64,000 nt of DNA from Kastovskya adunca ATA6-11-RM4. GTDB lineage: Bacteria > Cyanobacteriota > Cyanobacteriia > Cyanobacteriales > Coleofasciculaceae. The translations under genes were made by a program, and so were the position numbers. Of the stretch, positions 18,208 to 26,621 are shown piece by piece (the stretch's first letter is position 1; each line of letters opens with the position of its first letter). Location: assembly GCA_019359445.1 (NCBI GenBank), contig JAHHHJ010000016.1, positions 1 to 64,000 of the forward strand. Direction: 5' to 3'. The notes beneath the pieces are model-generated. The model was given only the letters and a program-made list of their open reading frames with translations. It did no database searches and was not told the origin of the DNA.

Positions 18208-18624
18208 ATGGTTCATCAGGAGCAAATCCACCTTTCTACAGACAGTCATGGGACAATGCATGACCTGACGGATAAGGTTAATGCGATCGTCAAAAGCTCC
18301 GGAATCAAGACGGGAATGGCGCATGTCTTCAACATTGGTAGTACCGCCGCCATTGGCACGATTGAGTTTGAACCCGGACTGCAACGCGATTTGCCGGAAC
18401 TCCTCAACAAGCTGATTCCCCCCAGTCGGGAATACGGACACGAGCAAATGTGGCACGATGGCAACGGACATTCCCATCTGCAAGCTACTTGGCTTGGCCC
18501 TTCCCTCACCGTACCCGTGCAAAATGGCAAGTTAGAGTTAGGAACCTGGCAACAAATTTTCCACTTGGAATGTGATATCAAACCCCGCCGCCGTACTGTT
18601 GTCGTGACAGTTTACGGGGAGTAA
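18208..18624 (+). CDS. YjbQ/UPF0047 family protein
   Basis: This 138-residue protein belongs to the YjbQ (UPF0047) family. Conserved features are GMAHVFNIGSTAAIGTIEFEPG, the His-rich metal site YGHEQMWHDGNGHSHLQA, and the family end GTWQQIFHLECD followed by RRTVVVTVYGE. Some members have weak thiamine-phosphate synthase activity, so databases call them secondary thiamine-phosphate synthases; the physiological role is uncertain. It is intact, and the start is the ATG after a short spacer. Confidence 0.85.
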   Translation: MVHQEQIHLSTDSHGTMHDLTDKVNAIVKSSGIKTGMAHVFNIGSTAAIGTIEFEPGLQRDLPELLNKLIPPSREYGHEQMWHDGNGHSHLQATWLGPSLTVPVQNGKLELGTWQQIFHLECDIKPRRRTVVVTVYGE

Positions 18625-19038
18625 AATCGCCCGATTTTTTTAACGCAGAGGAACAAGAGAGGTGTAGGGTGGGCACTGCTCGCAATCGTTGCTATTAATT
18701 TCTACAAAAGGTCGTTTTTAGGCAGCGATCGCTTAACGTTTAATTGGCTCCTGCTACTTAATTTAAATCGCAGTAAAAACAACTTCGCACTCTACTAAAG
18801 TGAACTTACGCCTCTCTAGAGGCATATTTTTTGTTTATTCTATTTGTAATCTTTGAAAAAATTAATCCTCTCTCTATTAGAATATTTCTCAATTTTTCTG
18901 ACCTTTGTGACATTATGTCACTAGATTTTAAAACTACATCACTCTTTAGAGATGCTTGAGGTTTGCCACTAAAGACAGATAGCAGCACTTAGCCTGGTAG
19001 CTACGATGAAATTATCAGAACGTTAAGGAATGTAAACT
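18625..19038. other. 414-bp spacer upstream of the Hli gene
   Basis: No convincing gene is present. A short G+C hairpin (GCCTC/GAGGC at 18810-18823) followed by ATATTTTTTG resembles a weak terminator with no obvious upstream gene and might end a small RNA. A GTAGGGTGGGCA-type dispersed repeat lies at 18662. The AT-rich part just upstream of 19039 should contain the Hli promoter and leader; GTTAAGGAATG at 19022 may serve as ribosome site. Confidence 0.4.
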
Positions 19039-19281
19039 ATGAAAACTCCAACACCCGAAAGAGAAAAGATTGTTGATACAGCTACCGATCTACCTGCTGT
19101 TGCCAAAGCTTACAATGGCTTAGACCGCAACACTTTCAAGTTTGGCTGGAATCCTCAAGCCGAACTATGGAACGGACGCCTAGCGATGATTGGTTTCCTG
19201 GCTTACTTGCTTTGGGACTGGGCTGGTTACAGCGTCCTTCGTGACCTGCTTCACCTTCTACCTCAGTACGTCGTTCGCTAA
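19039..19281 (+). CDS. High-light-inducible protein (one-helix CAB-like)
   Basis: This 80-residue thylakoid protein has a single membrane helix with the chlorophyll-binding signature ELWNGRLAMIGF (residues 48-59), the mark of Hli/SCP proteins. They bind chlorophyll and carotenoid and dissipate excess energy around photosystem II assembly. The N-terminal 40 residues are soluble and include LPAVAKAYNGLDRNTFKFGW. It precedes the carotenoid ketolase gene on the same strand, a sensible pairing for light stress, but a strong hairpin lies between them. Confidence 0.93.
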   Translation: MKTPTPEREKIVDTATDLPAVAKAYNGLDRNTFKFGWNPQAELWNGRLAMIGFLAYLLWDWAGYSVLRDLLHLLPQYVVR

Positions 19282-19295
19282 GGACAGGTTGATTA

Positions 19296-19346
19296 GTTAA
19301 CAGACTGACAGTTTAAGGGCTTCCAATAGACTGTCAGTCTGTTAAC
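19296..19346 (+). terminator. Long perfect hairpin downstream of the Hli gene
   Basis: A perfect 17-bp stem (GTTAACAGACTGACAGT and its complement) encloses a 17-nt loop, 14 nt past the Hli stop codon. An AT-rich stretch (AAAATTTTTAATT) follows about 12 nt later. It probably ends or stabilises the short Hli mRNA. The remaining 295 bp up to 19642 hold no gene. Confidence 0.6.
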
Positions 19347-19641
19347 CCCTAAAGACTAAAATTTTTAATTATTGCTTGTAATGAAGTAATTTAAGCTTAA
19401 TATCTAGGTAAATCAGCCAAATAACAAGCGTTACTCGTTATTTCAACCCTGAATTAGGAGAGCGATCGCCTCAATCTGCTCTTAAAGCTTTACAATACAT
19501 AATATAACTTCATTTTGCTTAAGACAATACTCTTATTGTCTCATAAAACGTTGCCAGCCTTCATTGCCAGGAGGCTGATAGTTATTGTCCAAATTGTGTG
19601 GCTTATAAAGCTGCTCTCAAACCCCTACATGGAGTAAATGT

Positions 19642-20415
19642 GTGATTCAGTCCGAACAACCATCACTGCAACAAAACAAACTCACGTCAACCGTGAAAGG
19701 TGAAGGAATAGTTAATGGTGTTTTTATTGCTTGTGCAATTATTGGAATCTGGGCAAGTAGCTTAGTTTTCCTGTTAACGATTGATATTTCTAATATTCCG
19801 ACGTTATGGCTGCTACCCGCCGTACTTGTACAAACGTTTCTTTATACAGGATTATTTATTACTGCCCATGATGCCATGCATGGCGTAGTTTGCCCTGAAA
19901 ATAAAAAACTCAATCATTTTATCGGAGCATTCGCGCTAGTTATTTATGGGTTGCTTCCTTATCAAAATATTTTGAAAAAGCATTGGATACATCACAATCA
20001 CCCAGCTAGCGAACTTGATCCTGATTTTCATGACAGCAAGCATAAAAACTTTTTTGCTTGGTATTTCTATTTTATGAAGCAATATTGGAGCTGGCTCAGG
20101 ATTGGGGCGTTGGTGGCTATCTTCAATATTATTGTTTATACCCTGGATATTCCAGAACGGAATTTAACTTGGTTTTGGGTAGTCCCCTCCCTCTTAAGTT
20201 CTGTGCAGTTGTTTTATTTTGGTACTTACCTACCCCACCGGGAACCCAAAGGTGGATACAACAATTCTTATCGAGCAAAAACTAATGCTCTGCCTGTTTT
20301 TTGGTCATTCGTTACCTGTTACCACTTTGGCTACCATAAGGAACATCATGCCTTTCCTGCGGCTCCCTGGTGGAAGCTTCCAGAAGTTTACAAGTTGAAC
20401 TCAGACTCTATTTGA
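19642..20415 (+). CDS. crtW: Beta-carotene ketolase, CrtW type
   Basis: CrtW adds 4-keto groups to beta-ionone rings, giving echinenone and canthaxanthin, the pigments used by orange carotenoid protein and for photoprotection. The 257-residue membrane di-iron enzyme has the three histidine boxes HDAMH, HWIHHNHPA and HKEHHAFP, plus four hydrophobic segments. The start is GTG (MIQSEQPSLQ). The sequence around LPHREPKGGYNNSYRA is characteristic of CrtW rather than of CrtR or fatty acid desaturases. It stands downstream of the Hli gene on the same strand. Confidence 0.92.
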   Translation: MIQSEQPSLQQNKLTSTVKGEGIVNGVFIACAIIGIWASSLVFLLTIDISNIPTLWLLPAVLVQTFLYTGLFITAHDAMHGVVCPENKKLNHFIGAFALVIYGLLPYQNILKKHWIHHNHPASELDPDFHDSKHKNFFAWYFYFMKQYWSWLRIGALVAIFNIIVYTLDIPERNLTWFWVVPSLLSSVQLFYFGTYLPHREPKGGYNNSYRAKTNALPVFWSFVTCYHFGYHKEHHAFPAAPWWKLPEVYKLNSDSI

Positions 20416-20472
20416 GATAGCCAAAAATCCCACAGCGTTGCCGCTTGGGGGGTATACAGGCAAAGGCAGGTT

Positions 20473-21057
20473 TTAACCCGGCTCCTCGATCAATTTACGG
20501 ATTTCGCTTACCCTCTGGTTGTAGTCACTTTCGTGCAAAACAGGCGTTATTCCTTCCAAGGAAATTGGATCAACCAGATCGATCCAGGAACGGCAACCGC
20601 CGTAGTCTTGGCGATAGGGAATAACTTCTGCTTGTGGTAGTAGGTAAGCTCGCAGCAATAAGACAAATAGGGGTTGATTTGGCTTCCAATGGAGGCGATC
20701 GCTGACAAATTTCTCGTTCCAGATATGATGCGGTAATAGCCTCTGCACCACTGATTGATCGCTGACTGGCAAAATATCAGTAATCTCCGCCCAACTGCTA
20801 ATCGGCACGGTTTCAGGATGCCAACCAGGGGAAACAGGTGGCGCTGTCAGTGCATACTCCACCTTCAACAAATCAGACTTTTGATGCTCGTAGGTAGGAT
20901 AGAGCAAAACTTGGTTGTGGGCGACTTGAAAACGATTGCCGACTTCCCGAATGCCACCTTTGCGGATCAGCATAATCGTTTTGCCCCGTTCTAATGCCTC
21001 AATAGCAAGCGCCCATTCTTTGAGTGCGTGAGTCGTTGTGACAGTAGTTGCTGGCAT
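20473..21057 (-). CDS. DUF1802 family protein
   Basis: This 194-residue soluble protein matches DUF1802: HALKEWALAIEALERGKTIMLIRKGGIRE at the start, then FLLYPTYEHQ-type sequence (VLLYPTYEHQKSDLLK) in the middle, and LFVLLLRAYLLP later. No catalytic function is known for the family. It converges with crtW across a 57-bp gap. The start at the ATG of MPATTVTTTH is likely; a later Met is also possible. Confidence 0.75.
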   Translation of the reverse strand: MPATTVTTTHALKEWALAIEALERGKTIMLIRKGGIREVGNRFQVAHNQVLLYPTYEHQKSDLLKVEYALTAPPVSPGWHPETVPISSWAEITDILPVSDQSVVQRLLPHHIWNEKFVSDRLHWKPNQPLFVLLLRAYLLPQAEVIPYRQDYGGCRSWIDLVDPISLEGITPVLHESDYNQRVSEIRKLIEEPG

Positions 21058-21234
21058 GGCTGTTAACCCTCGCGTCTTTATTTAAGACTACCGATTTTAT
21101 TGTTGAGTGGGGGAGGGTTTTCCCAAAGTTAGGGAACTCCTGTTCTCGAAGGATTCAAACCACAGAGGTACAACAGGACTCAAAAAAACTCGCTAAGGTG
21201 AGAGGCAAACAGAAAAATACAGATCTTAATAAAT

Positions 21235-22203
21235 ATGGAAACGCGACGCTTAGGCACGTCTGATGTCCAAATCTCACCTATCCTCCTGGGTACTTGGCAA
21301 GCCGGGAAGAAACAGTGGGTTGGTATTGAAGATGCCGAAACTAAAAAAGCGATCCGGGCAGCCGTAGATGCAGGTATCACCACAATTGACACTGCCGAAG
21401 TTTATGGAGACGGTCACTCTGAGCAAATGATCGCTGCCGCCCTCTCAGATATACCCCGCGATCGCTTAGTTTATGCCAGTAAGGTCTTTGCCAACCACCT
21501 CAAATACGACCAGGTGATTGAGGCTTGCGATCGCTCCTTAAAAAATCTCCAGACAGATTACCTCGACCTCTATCAAATCCACTGGCCATCTGGAGCTTTC
21601 AATAGTGAGACTGTGCCGATTGAAGAAACGATGAGTGCCTTGAACAAATTGAAAGAGCAAGGCAAAATTCGGGCAATCGGTGTATCTAACTTCTCCCGCG
21701 CCCAGTTGGAAGAAGCCACACAGTACGGACGCATTGACAGCTTACAACCCCCTTACTCGCTGTTCTGGCGCTATGTCGAGGATGAGGCGATGCCCTACTG
21801 CGCGGAGAACCAAATCTCGATTCTCGCTTACTCTTCCTTAGCGCAAGGACTATTGACAGGTAAGTTTGGTCCTGACCACGAGTTTAAAGAAGGCGATAAC
21901 CGGAAAAAGAATAAGCTCTTCCAGGGGGAAAACTACCAACACGCCCAAGAAGCCCTGGATAAACTGCGCCCAATTGCGGAACGTTACCAATGCTCCCTTG
22001 CTCAACTCGCCCTTGCTTGGTTGATTGCCCAACCCCAAGCTAACGCGATCGCTGGCGCACGAAATGCCGAGCAAGCGACCGCTAATGCGAAAGCGGCTGA
22101 AGTTTCCCTGTCGGCAGAAGACCTCCAGGAAATTGATAGCATCGCCCGACACGTTACCGACAACCTCGATGAAAATCCCCTAATGTGGAACTGGGCTTCC
22201 TAG
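21235..22203 (+). CDS. Aldo/keto reductase
   Basis: This 322-residue NADPH-dependent oxidoreductase has the AKR catalytic set: Asp in TIDTAEVYGDGHSE with its Tyr, Lys in VYASKVF, and QIHWPS with the His. The barrel pattern IRAIGVSNF and the cofactor-binding end IAGARNAEQATANAKA are intact. It probably reduces aldehydes or ketones; the substrate is not predictable. ATG is preceded by an AT-rich stretch with no strong Shine-Dalgarno. A spacer of 257 bp separates it from rpsU. Confidence 0.93.
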   Translation: METRRLGTSDVQISPILLGTWQAGKKQWVGIEDAETKKAIRAAVDAGITTIDTAEVYGDGHSEQMIAAALSDIPRDRLVYASKVFANHLKYDQVIEACDRSLKNLQTDYLDLYQIHWPSGAFNSETVPIEETMSALNKLKEQGKIRAIGVSNFSRAQLEEATQYGRIDSLQPPYSLFWRYVEDEAMPYCAENQISILAYSSLAQGLLTGKFGPDHEFKEGDNRKKNKLFQGENYQHAQEALDKLRPIAERYQCSLAQLALAWLIAQPQANAIAGARNAEQATANAKAAEVSLSAEDLQEIDSIARHVTDNLDENPLMWNWAS

Positions 22204-22460
22204 CCAAAGCGTTGTGCTATTTTGGGCAGCGCCCTCAGGATTCAACCGTAAACCAGTGGCGATCAGAACTTGCCTCAAGCTTCAGTCTGTTGGCGATCGC
22301 GCCTTTTGTTCTTGAAACTACTCAGTTGTAACAAAACTTTCCTTTAAAAGATGGCGATCGTGCATTAAGGGGATATCTTTTGCCATAATTATTTGCCAGA
22401 ATATGTACAAAGTCAGTCATTAACTGGCGATTAGTAATTGAGGTTGATTAGTTAAGAAGG

Positions 22461-22637
22461 ATGACTCAAGTAACTGTTGGTCAAAATGAAGCTATTGAGT
22501 CGGTCTTGCGCCGATTTAAGCGTCAAGTCTCCAAGGCAGGAATTTTGACAGATGTCAAGAGGCTGCGTCATTTCGAGACTCCCCAGGAAAAACGCAAACG
22601 TAAAGAAGTTGCACGTCGCAAGAAGCAATGGCGTTAA
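22461..22637 (+). CDS. rpsU: 30S ribosomal protein S21
   Basis: S21 is a small basic protein of the 30S ribosomal subunit involved in initiation. The 58-residue product starts [20 protein letters not shown] and ends with the basic tail [22 protein letters not shown] gives an overlapping ribosome site. The gene is shorter than 60 codons, so length-filtered gene finders can miss it. Confidence 0.95.
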   Translation: MTQVTVGQNEAIESVLRRFKRQVSKAGILTDVKRLRHFETPQEKRKRKEVARRKKQWR

Positions 22638-22753
22638 GCAGAAAATTCCCTTTTACTAATTGTTGACGTAGTAAGTTGCTGGTGAAGTAAGTTTCTGGCT
22701 TAAAAAACTCTCGCCAGGATAGCCATTAGCCAGCATCGCTATAACCCTATCGT

Positions 22754-22814
22754 CAGTTTAAAAAGCGAAAAGAAATAGAAAGCTTATCTACCTATTTCTT
22801 TTCGCTTAAAACTG
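22754..22814. repeat. Long inverted repeat downstream of rpsU
   Basis: Arms of about 24 nt (CAGTTTAAAAAGCGAAAAGA... and TCTTTTCGCTTAAAACTG) enclose a loop of about 13 nt. The pairing is nearly complete, with one or two A bulges. It is AT-rich and has no T-run, so it may protect the rpsU mRNA 3' end or be a dispersed element rather than a classical terminator. Confidence 0.6.
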
Positions 22815-22874
22815 GCGATATTATTTTGCCTAGCTATTAAGAAACATTACTTAATAGGATGGTACAAGGCATGT

Positions 22875-23011
22875 TTAACACGACTGATGGAGAGGAATTT
22901 CAATAACAAACTCAGTTCCTTGCCGGGGTGCAGAAATACAACGGAGAGTGCCGCCATGCTTTTCAACAATGATTTGGTGACTGATGGAAAGTCCTAGCCC
23001 CGTCCCGTTAC
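22875..23011 (-). pseudogene. Duplicated 3' end of a histidine kinase gene
   Basis: Read on the minus strand this encodes [19 protein letters not shown], then RCISAPRQGTEFVIEIPL and a stop. It is nearly identical to the C-terminal ATPase end (G2 box onward) of the intact kinase at 23798-25342. The 123-bp stretch 22889-23011 matches 23836-23958 with few differences. It has no start and no kinase core, so it is a dead fragment. Together with the intact gene it brackets the SMI1/KNR4 gene as a direct repeat. Confidence 0.85.
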
Positions 23012-23091
23012 AAAAGAGTCGCGCAGGAATACCTCATTTCCTTTGTATCTGTGCTAAATCCTGTTTTTTGAAGCTAAAAATTGAGATAAGT

Positions 23092-23733
23092 ATGTACGAA
23101 TGGATACCTGAAGCAATAGAGCAGTCAAGAAGTGTATTCCAAGAGTTCTCCCTTAACTGGGGATTTAGTATGGGTGAAGCTGCTACACAAGAAGAAGTAG
23201 ATCAATGCGAACAAGAACTAAGTGTATCGCTTCCACCAAGCTATCGGAAGTTTCTACTTAAGTACAATGGCGCTCATCTCTTTTGCTCTCATACCGGAAA
23301 CCGTTCAACTCCTAACTCTTGGTGGGCAGATTCTGGGATTATCATATTTGGAACAAAATCTCTTTTAGAGTATAGGCAGTTAGTCTACAAACTTCTACTT
23401 CTTGATACAGAAGAGTATCCGACTTATCCTTCTTCGCTGCCCATCGCCTATTTGGGACGAATCGGTACAGGGGATTTCTGTGCTTTGGATATGGACGAGT
23501 TAATTGCTGGTGAAAATCCGGTACTCGACTGCGATCATGAATACCCCCCCTCAGAATGGAAAAATGCAATGATCGCCGTTTCATTGGAAGACTGGTTGCA
23601 GAAAATGTTCGCTCGCGTAGTTGAACATAAGAGTCCACCGGAGTACTGGTTTGAAGATACTCTAGAAGATAATTCCCTTGTTAATTTAATGTTCACTCGC
23701 GTAGTTGAACATAAGAGTCCACCGGAGTACTAG
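23092..23733 (+). CDS. SMI1/KNR4 (SUKH) family protein
   Basis: The product (213 residues from the ATG at 23092) has the SUKH fold pattern: TQEEVDQCEQELSVSLPPSYRKFLLKYNGAHLF near the start, FGTKSLLEY in the middle, and PIAYLGRIGTGDFCALDMDE followed by DWLQ. SUKH proteins are common immunity proteins of polymorphic toxin systems, but no toxin gene is visible here. The frame is open upstream to 22984 through the kinase remnant, which I regard as read-through. The 3' end carries an 84-bp tandem duplication in which the second copy has TAG in place of TGG, so the protein stops early. Confidence 0.75.
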   Translation: MYEWIPEAIEQSRSVFQEFSLNWGFSMGEAATQEEVDQCEQELSVSLPPSYRKFLLKYNGAHLFCSHTGNRSTPNSWWADSGIIIFGTKSLLEYRQLVYKLLLLDTEEYPTYPSSLPIAYLGRIGTGDFCALDMDELIAGENPVLDCDHEYPPSEWKNAMIAVSLEDWLQKMFARVVEHKSPPEYWFEDTLEDNSLVNLMFTRVVEHKSPPEY

Positions 23734-23772
23734 TTTGAAGATACTCTAGAAGATAATTCCCTTGCTAATTTG
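23605..23772 (+). repeat. 84-bp tandem duplication at the 3' end of the SMI1/KNR4 gene
   Basis: Unit 1 (23605-23688) and unit 2 (23689-23772) differ at only a few positions. The period is 28 codons, so the frame is kept. In unit 2 the Trp codon TGG of unit 1 is TAG at 23731-23733, which ends the protein; without it the frame would run to a TAG at 23773-23775. Confidence 0.9.
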
Positions 23773-23797
23773 TAGTACGAAGAGAGTTTACGAGCCA

Positions 23798-25342
23798 TCA
23801 ACCCCATGATACCCCTGACTTGGTCGCAGAAGCTCGGAGAGGAATTTCAATAACAAACTTAGTTCCTTGCTGGGGTGCAGAAATACAACGTAGAGTGCCG
23901 CCATGCTTTTCAACAATGATTTGGTGACTGATAGAAAGTCCTAGCCCTGTCCCTTTACCTATGGGTTTAGTTGTAAAAAATGGCTCAAATATTTTTCTGA
24001 CTACTTCATCTGACATTCCCGGCCCATTATCAATAATGCTAATAACTACCCAGTCATTCCTGATCGTGTCTGTCCGAATGCGAATCGTAGGGATTGGGCC
24101 TTGGGAATTAGGAATTTGCGACAGGGAAGAGAGTTGACTGCTGTTCTCTGCTCCCTTGTCTTCTTTCTCAATCTCCTGTTCTAGTGCATCAATAGCATTA
24201 GACAAAAGATTCATAAACACCTGATTTAATAAGCTGGCATAGCACTCTACCAAGGGCAGATCGCCATATTCTTTTAAAACAGCAATAGTAGGATAGGTAC
24301 CTCTAGCTTTCAAACGGTTGTGGAGGATAAGGAGAGTACTATCTATACCTTGGTGAATATCTACTGGTTTGGTCTGCGCTTCGTCAATCCGGGAAAAGTT
24401 CCGCAGCGATTGAACGATTTGATGGACGCGATCAGCGCCAATTTGCATGGAAGATAGAGTCTGAGGAAAATCTTTGATGATAAAGTCTAAATCAATGGCT
24501 TCTGCTGCGGCTTGAATTTCTGGTACAGGCTGAGGATAATGCTTGGCGTAAAGTTGGAATAATTCTAAGAGGTCTTCCGCGTACTGTCTGGCATGAAGAA
24601 GATTGCCACACATGAAATTAACAGGGTTGTTAATTTCGTGAGCAATGCCTGCAACAAGCTGTCCTAAGCTGGACATTTTTTCAGTTTGCAAGAGCTGTGA
24701 CTGCGTTTGTTGCAGCTTTTGCAATGCTAGTTGCAGTTCTTCGGCTTGTTTTTTAAACTGCATTTGTGATTTCCGCAACGAGGCTTCCGATTGTTTGCGT
24801 TTGGTGACATCAGTAACAAAGCCTTCGTAGTAGAGAAGATTGCCTAAACTGTCGCGTACAGCGCGGGCACTTTCCGATATCCAGATAATGCTGCCATCTT
24901 GGCGATAGACTTGCGATTCAAACTCAGATACAGAGTCTTGCGATCGCAACTGCTCAATAAACTGCTGACGCCGCTCTGGTTCTACATAAAGCTGGCATTC
25001 AATATCAGTCAGCTTTTCCAGCAGTGCCTTGGGCGACTCATAGCCGTAAATTCTTGCCAAGGTAGGATTAGCACTGAGGTAGCATCCTTCCGGTGTCGTT
25101 TGAAAGATACCCTCCACCGCGTTTTCAAAAATACTGCGGTACTTTTCTTGTGCTTGTAGTAATGCCTCTTCTAATCGTTGATTTTCCATGCAGACTGCTT
25201 CGCTAACAGCAATTCTTTCAGCCAATTCTTGATTAGCTCTGGTTAACTGCTTTGTCCGCAAAACGAGACTTTTTTCTAATTTTTTGCAATACTTGACCCA
25301 GTTTGCAGAACCGGGGGGCAAACTTTCGTTACTTACAAACAT
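23798..25342 (-). CDS. PAS-domain sensor histidine kinase
   Basis: This 514-residue cytoplasmic kinase has an N-terminal coiled coil (residues 15-70), a PAS domain (about 68-190: [19 protein letters not shown], ending in the PAC-like [13 protein letters not shown]), a second coiled coil, then the H box [13 protein letters not shown] box [15 protein letters not shown]1 DNGPGM, F box [11 protein letters not shown] and G2 GTGLGLSI. No membrane helix and no receiver domain are present, and no response regulator is adjacent. The segment near residues 400-420 is a low-complexity linker. Its 3' end exists in a second, fragmentary copy at 22875-23011. Confidence 0.93.
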   Translation of the reverse strand: MFVSNESLPPGSANWVKYCKKLEKSLVLRTKQLTRANQELAERIAVSEAVCMENQRLEEALLQAQEKYRSIFENAVEGIFQTTPEGCYLSANPTLARIYGYESPKALLEKLTDIECQLYVEPERRQQFIEQLRSQDSVSEFESQVYRQDGSIIWISESARAVRDSLGNLLYYEGFVTDVTKRKQSEASLRKSQMQFKKQAEELQLALQKLQQTQSQLLQTEKMSSLGQLVAGIAHEINNPVNFMCGNLLHARQYAEDLLELFQLYAKHYPQPVPEIQAAAEAIDLDFIIKDFPQTLSSMQIGADRVHQIVQSLRNFSRIDEAQTKPVDIHQGIDSTLLILHNRLKARGTYPTIAVLKEYGDLPLVECYASLLNQVFMNLLSNAIDALEQEIEKEDKGAENSSQLSSLSQIPNSQGPIPTIRIRTDTIRNDWVVISIIDNGPGMSDEVVRKIFEPFFTTKPIGKGTGLGLSISHQIIVEKHGGTLRCISAPQQGTKFVIEIPLRASATKSGVSWG

Positions 25343-25719
25343 GGTGTTCTGGCTAGATTAGCTTGCCGACTAAGAATATTATTTTGTTTTTGGAGTCATC
25401 ACTTAGGTGATGTAAGTTGCTCTATGCAGATGATATTAACTCTTTTAAATCTAGAAGATTTGGTTAATTTCTGTGTGATCCTCGACCGATATTTTTCGGA
25501 TCGAGATCACTGCACACTTAAGTTGCTGAAAAGTTAATGCTTACCCACAACTATTTGCAGACTTTTTTTCTACAAAAATGCTTTCCATAGAAGACGCTAT
25601 AACCGATAAAAAGCTTTTTTATTGCCATCTCTCCCTGATTTTTTTAAAGGAGGATGATTTAGAACCCAAACTTTCGAGTAAGGTTAACTAAACCTGAGCA
25701 GAGCAATGAGGGAGAGGCA
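25343..25719. other. 377-bp divergent spacer (kinase / AMIN protein)
   Basis: No gene is visible. It must hold promoters for both flanking genes. An imperfect inverted repeat (about 25474-25510, GTGATC ... GATCAC with TCGA and CCGA/TCGG inner pairs) could be an operator or hairpin. The GGGAGAGG at 25709 sets the TTG start of the AMIN gene. Confidence 0.4.
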
Positions 25720-26442
25720 TTGGCGCAAGGATTTTTCACCCCAAGCTTACAGTCAACCATCTTTAAGCAGTCCGTTCAGCGGTTAAAAACCGTTAGCGTA
25801 GTGGGATTATTGGTGATGGTTGGTGTGGTATTACAAGTAGCGATCGCCTCTGCTGCTGCCCTCTTAACACGCTGGCAATTTGATGAAAGTGCCAATCAAC
25901 TGGAAATTACGACCCAGGAAAGTACAACCCCCCGCTACTTCCTACTGACAGAGCCGCCACGCATCGTTATCGATTTACCCAACACCCAACTCGGTAGCGT
26001 ACCAACCCAACAAACCTACTCTGGAACAGTGCGTCAAATTCGAGTGGCGCAGTTTGAAGAAAATGTGGCGCGAATCGTCATGGAACTCTCGCCTGCTGTC
26101 GCCTTATCACCAGAACAGGTACAACTACAACGAGTAGAAGGGAACACCGTTGAAAATCGCTGGATACTGCGTCCGCTCATTGCCGGAAAACCAACCCCTA
26201 TTCTAGGGATTCCCACGCCTGCGCCTGCGACTACAGTTTCTGGTCAGTCTAGTGCTATGGTAACGGTGCCACCACTGATTCGTCCGGGTGCAGCCCCCAC
26301 ACCAGCCAATTTTCCGCCGCCTAGTCAACCACCAAACCTTAGTATACCGACGCTACAATCCTCTCCCCCTGGAACACCCCCCTCACAACCCAACTCAGCT
26401 ACAGTCCCTGTAATTGAGTTTGGTCAACCCTTACCGAAATAA
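25720..26442 (+). CDS. AMIN-domain periplasmic protein
   Basis: This 240-residue protein has an N-terminal membrane segment or signal (residues 24-45, VSVVGLLVMVGVVLQVAIAS) and an AMIN domain (about 48-150: WQFDESANQLEITT, PRIVIDLPNTQLG, VRQIRVAQFEENVARIVMEL). AMIN domains target envelope proteins to peptidoglycan or the cell division site. The last 80 residues are Pro-rich and disordered, with no amidase domain. The start codon is TTG, supported by a close GGGAGAGG. The adenylate cyclase gene follows after a repeat-bearing spacer. Confidence 0.8.
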   Translation: MAQGFFTPSLQSTIFKQSVQRLKTVSVVGLLVMVGVVLQVAIASAAALLTRWQFDESANQLEITTQESTTPRYFLLTEPPRIVIDLPNTQLGSVPTQQTYSGTVRQIRVAQFEENVARIVMELSPAVALSPEQVQLQRVEGNTVENRWILRPLIAGKPTPILGIPTPAPATTVSGQSSAMVTVPPLIRPGAAPTPANFPPPSQPPNLSIPTLQSSPPGTPPSQPNSATVPVIEFGQPLPK

Positions 26443-26473
26443 GTCCTGAGTCCTGAGTCGGGAAGTAGGGGAG

Positions 26474-26516
26474 AAGTATGAAGGGTGAAGGGTGAAGTAT
26501 GAAGGGTGAAGGGTGG
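26474..26516. repeat. Heptamer tandem repeat (GAAGGGT/GAAGTAT)
   Basis: About six heptamers in the reverse-complement orientation of the 7821-7900 array, located between the AMIN and cyclase genes. Confidence 0.8.
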
Positions 26517-26529
26517 GTGTAGTTATCCG

Positions 26530-26570
26530 CTGCTCCCCTGCTCCCCTGCTCCCCTGCTTCCCCGCTCCCC
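26530..26570. repeat. TGCTCCCC tandem repeat
   Basis: Four to five copies of a 9-bp unit (CTGCTCCCC) lie just before the adenylate cyclase gene. The complementary unit (GGGGAGCAG) occurs at 28171-28254 and, inside a coding region, at 32893-33009. Confidence 0.8.
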
Positions 26571-26621
26571 ATCACTCCTGAAACTTGAGACAATAGGCTG
26601 ATTAACTGTCGCCTTGAATTG

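Noticed and set aside
18810-18832. A possible terminator with no upstream gene
   Set aside because: The stem is only 5 bp; I mention it within the spacer but do not call it a terminator or an RNA gene.
21140-21175. A TTCTCGAAGGATTCAAACC stretch resembling a tRNA T-arm
   Set aside because: No acceptor stem, D-arm or anticodon arm is found around it.
23342-23638. A 98-codon frame antisense to the SMI1/KNR4 gene
   Set aside because: It is a shadow of the well-supported plus-strand gene.
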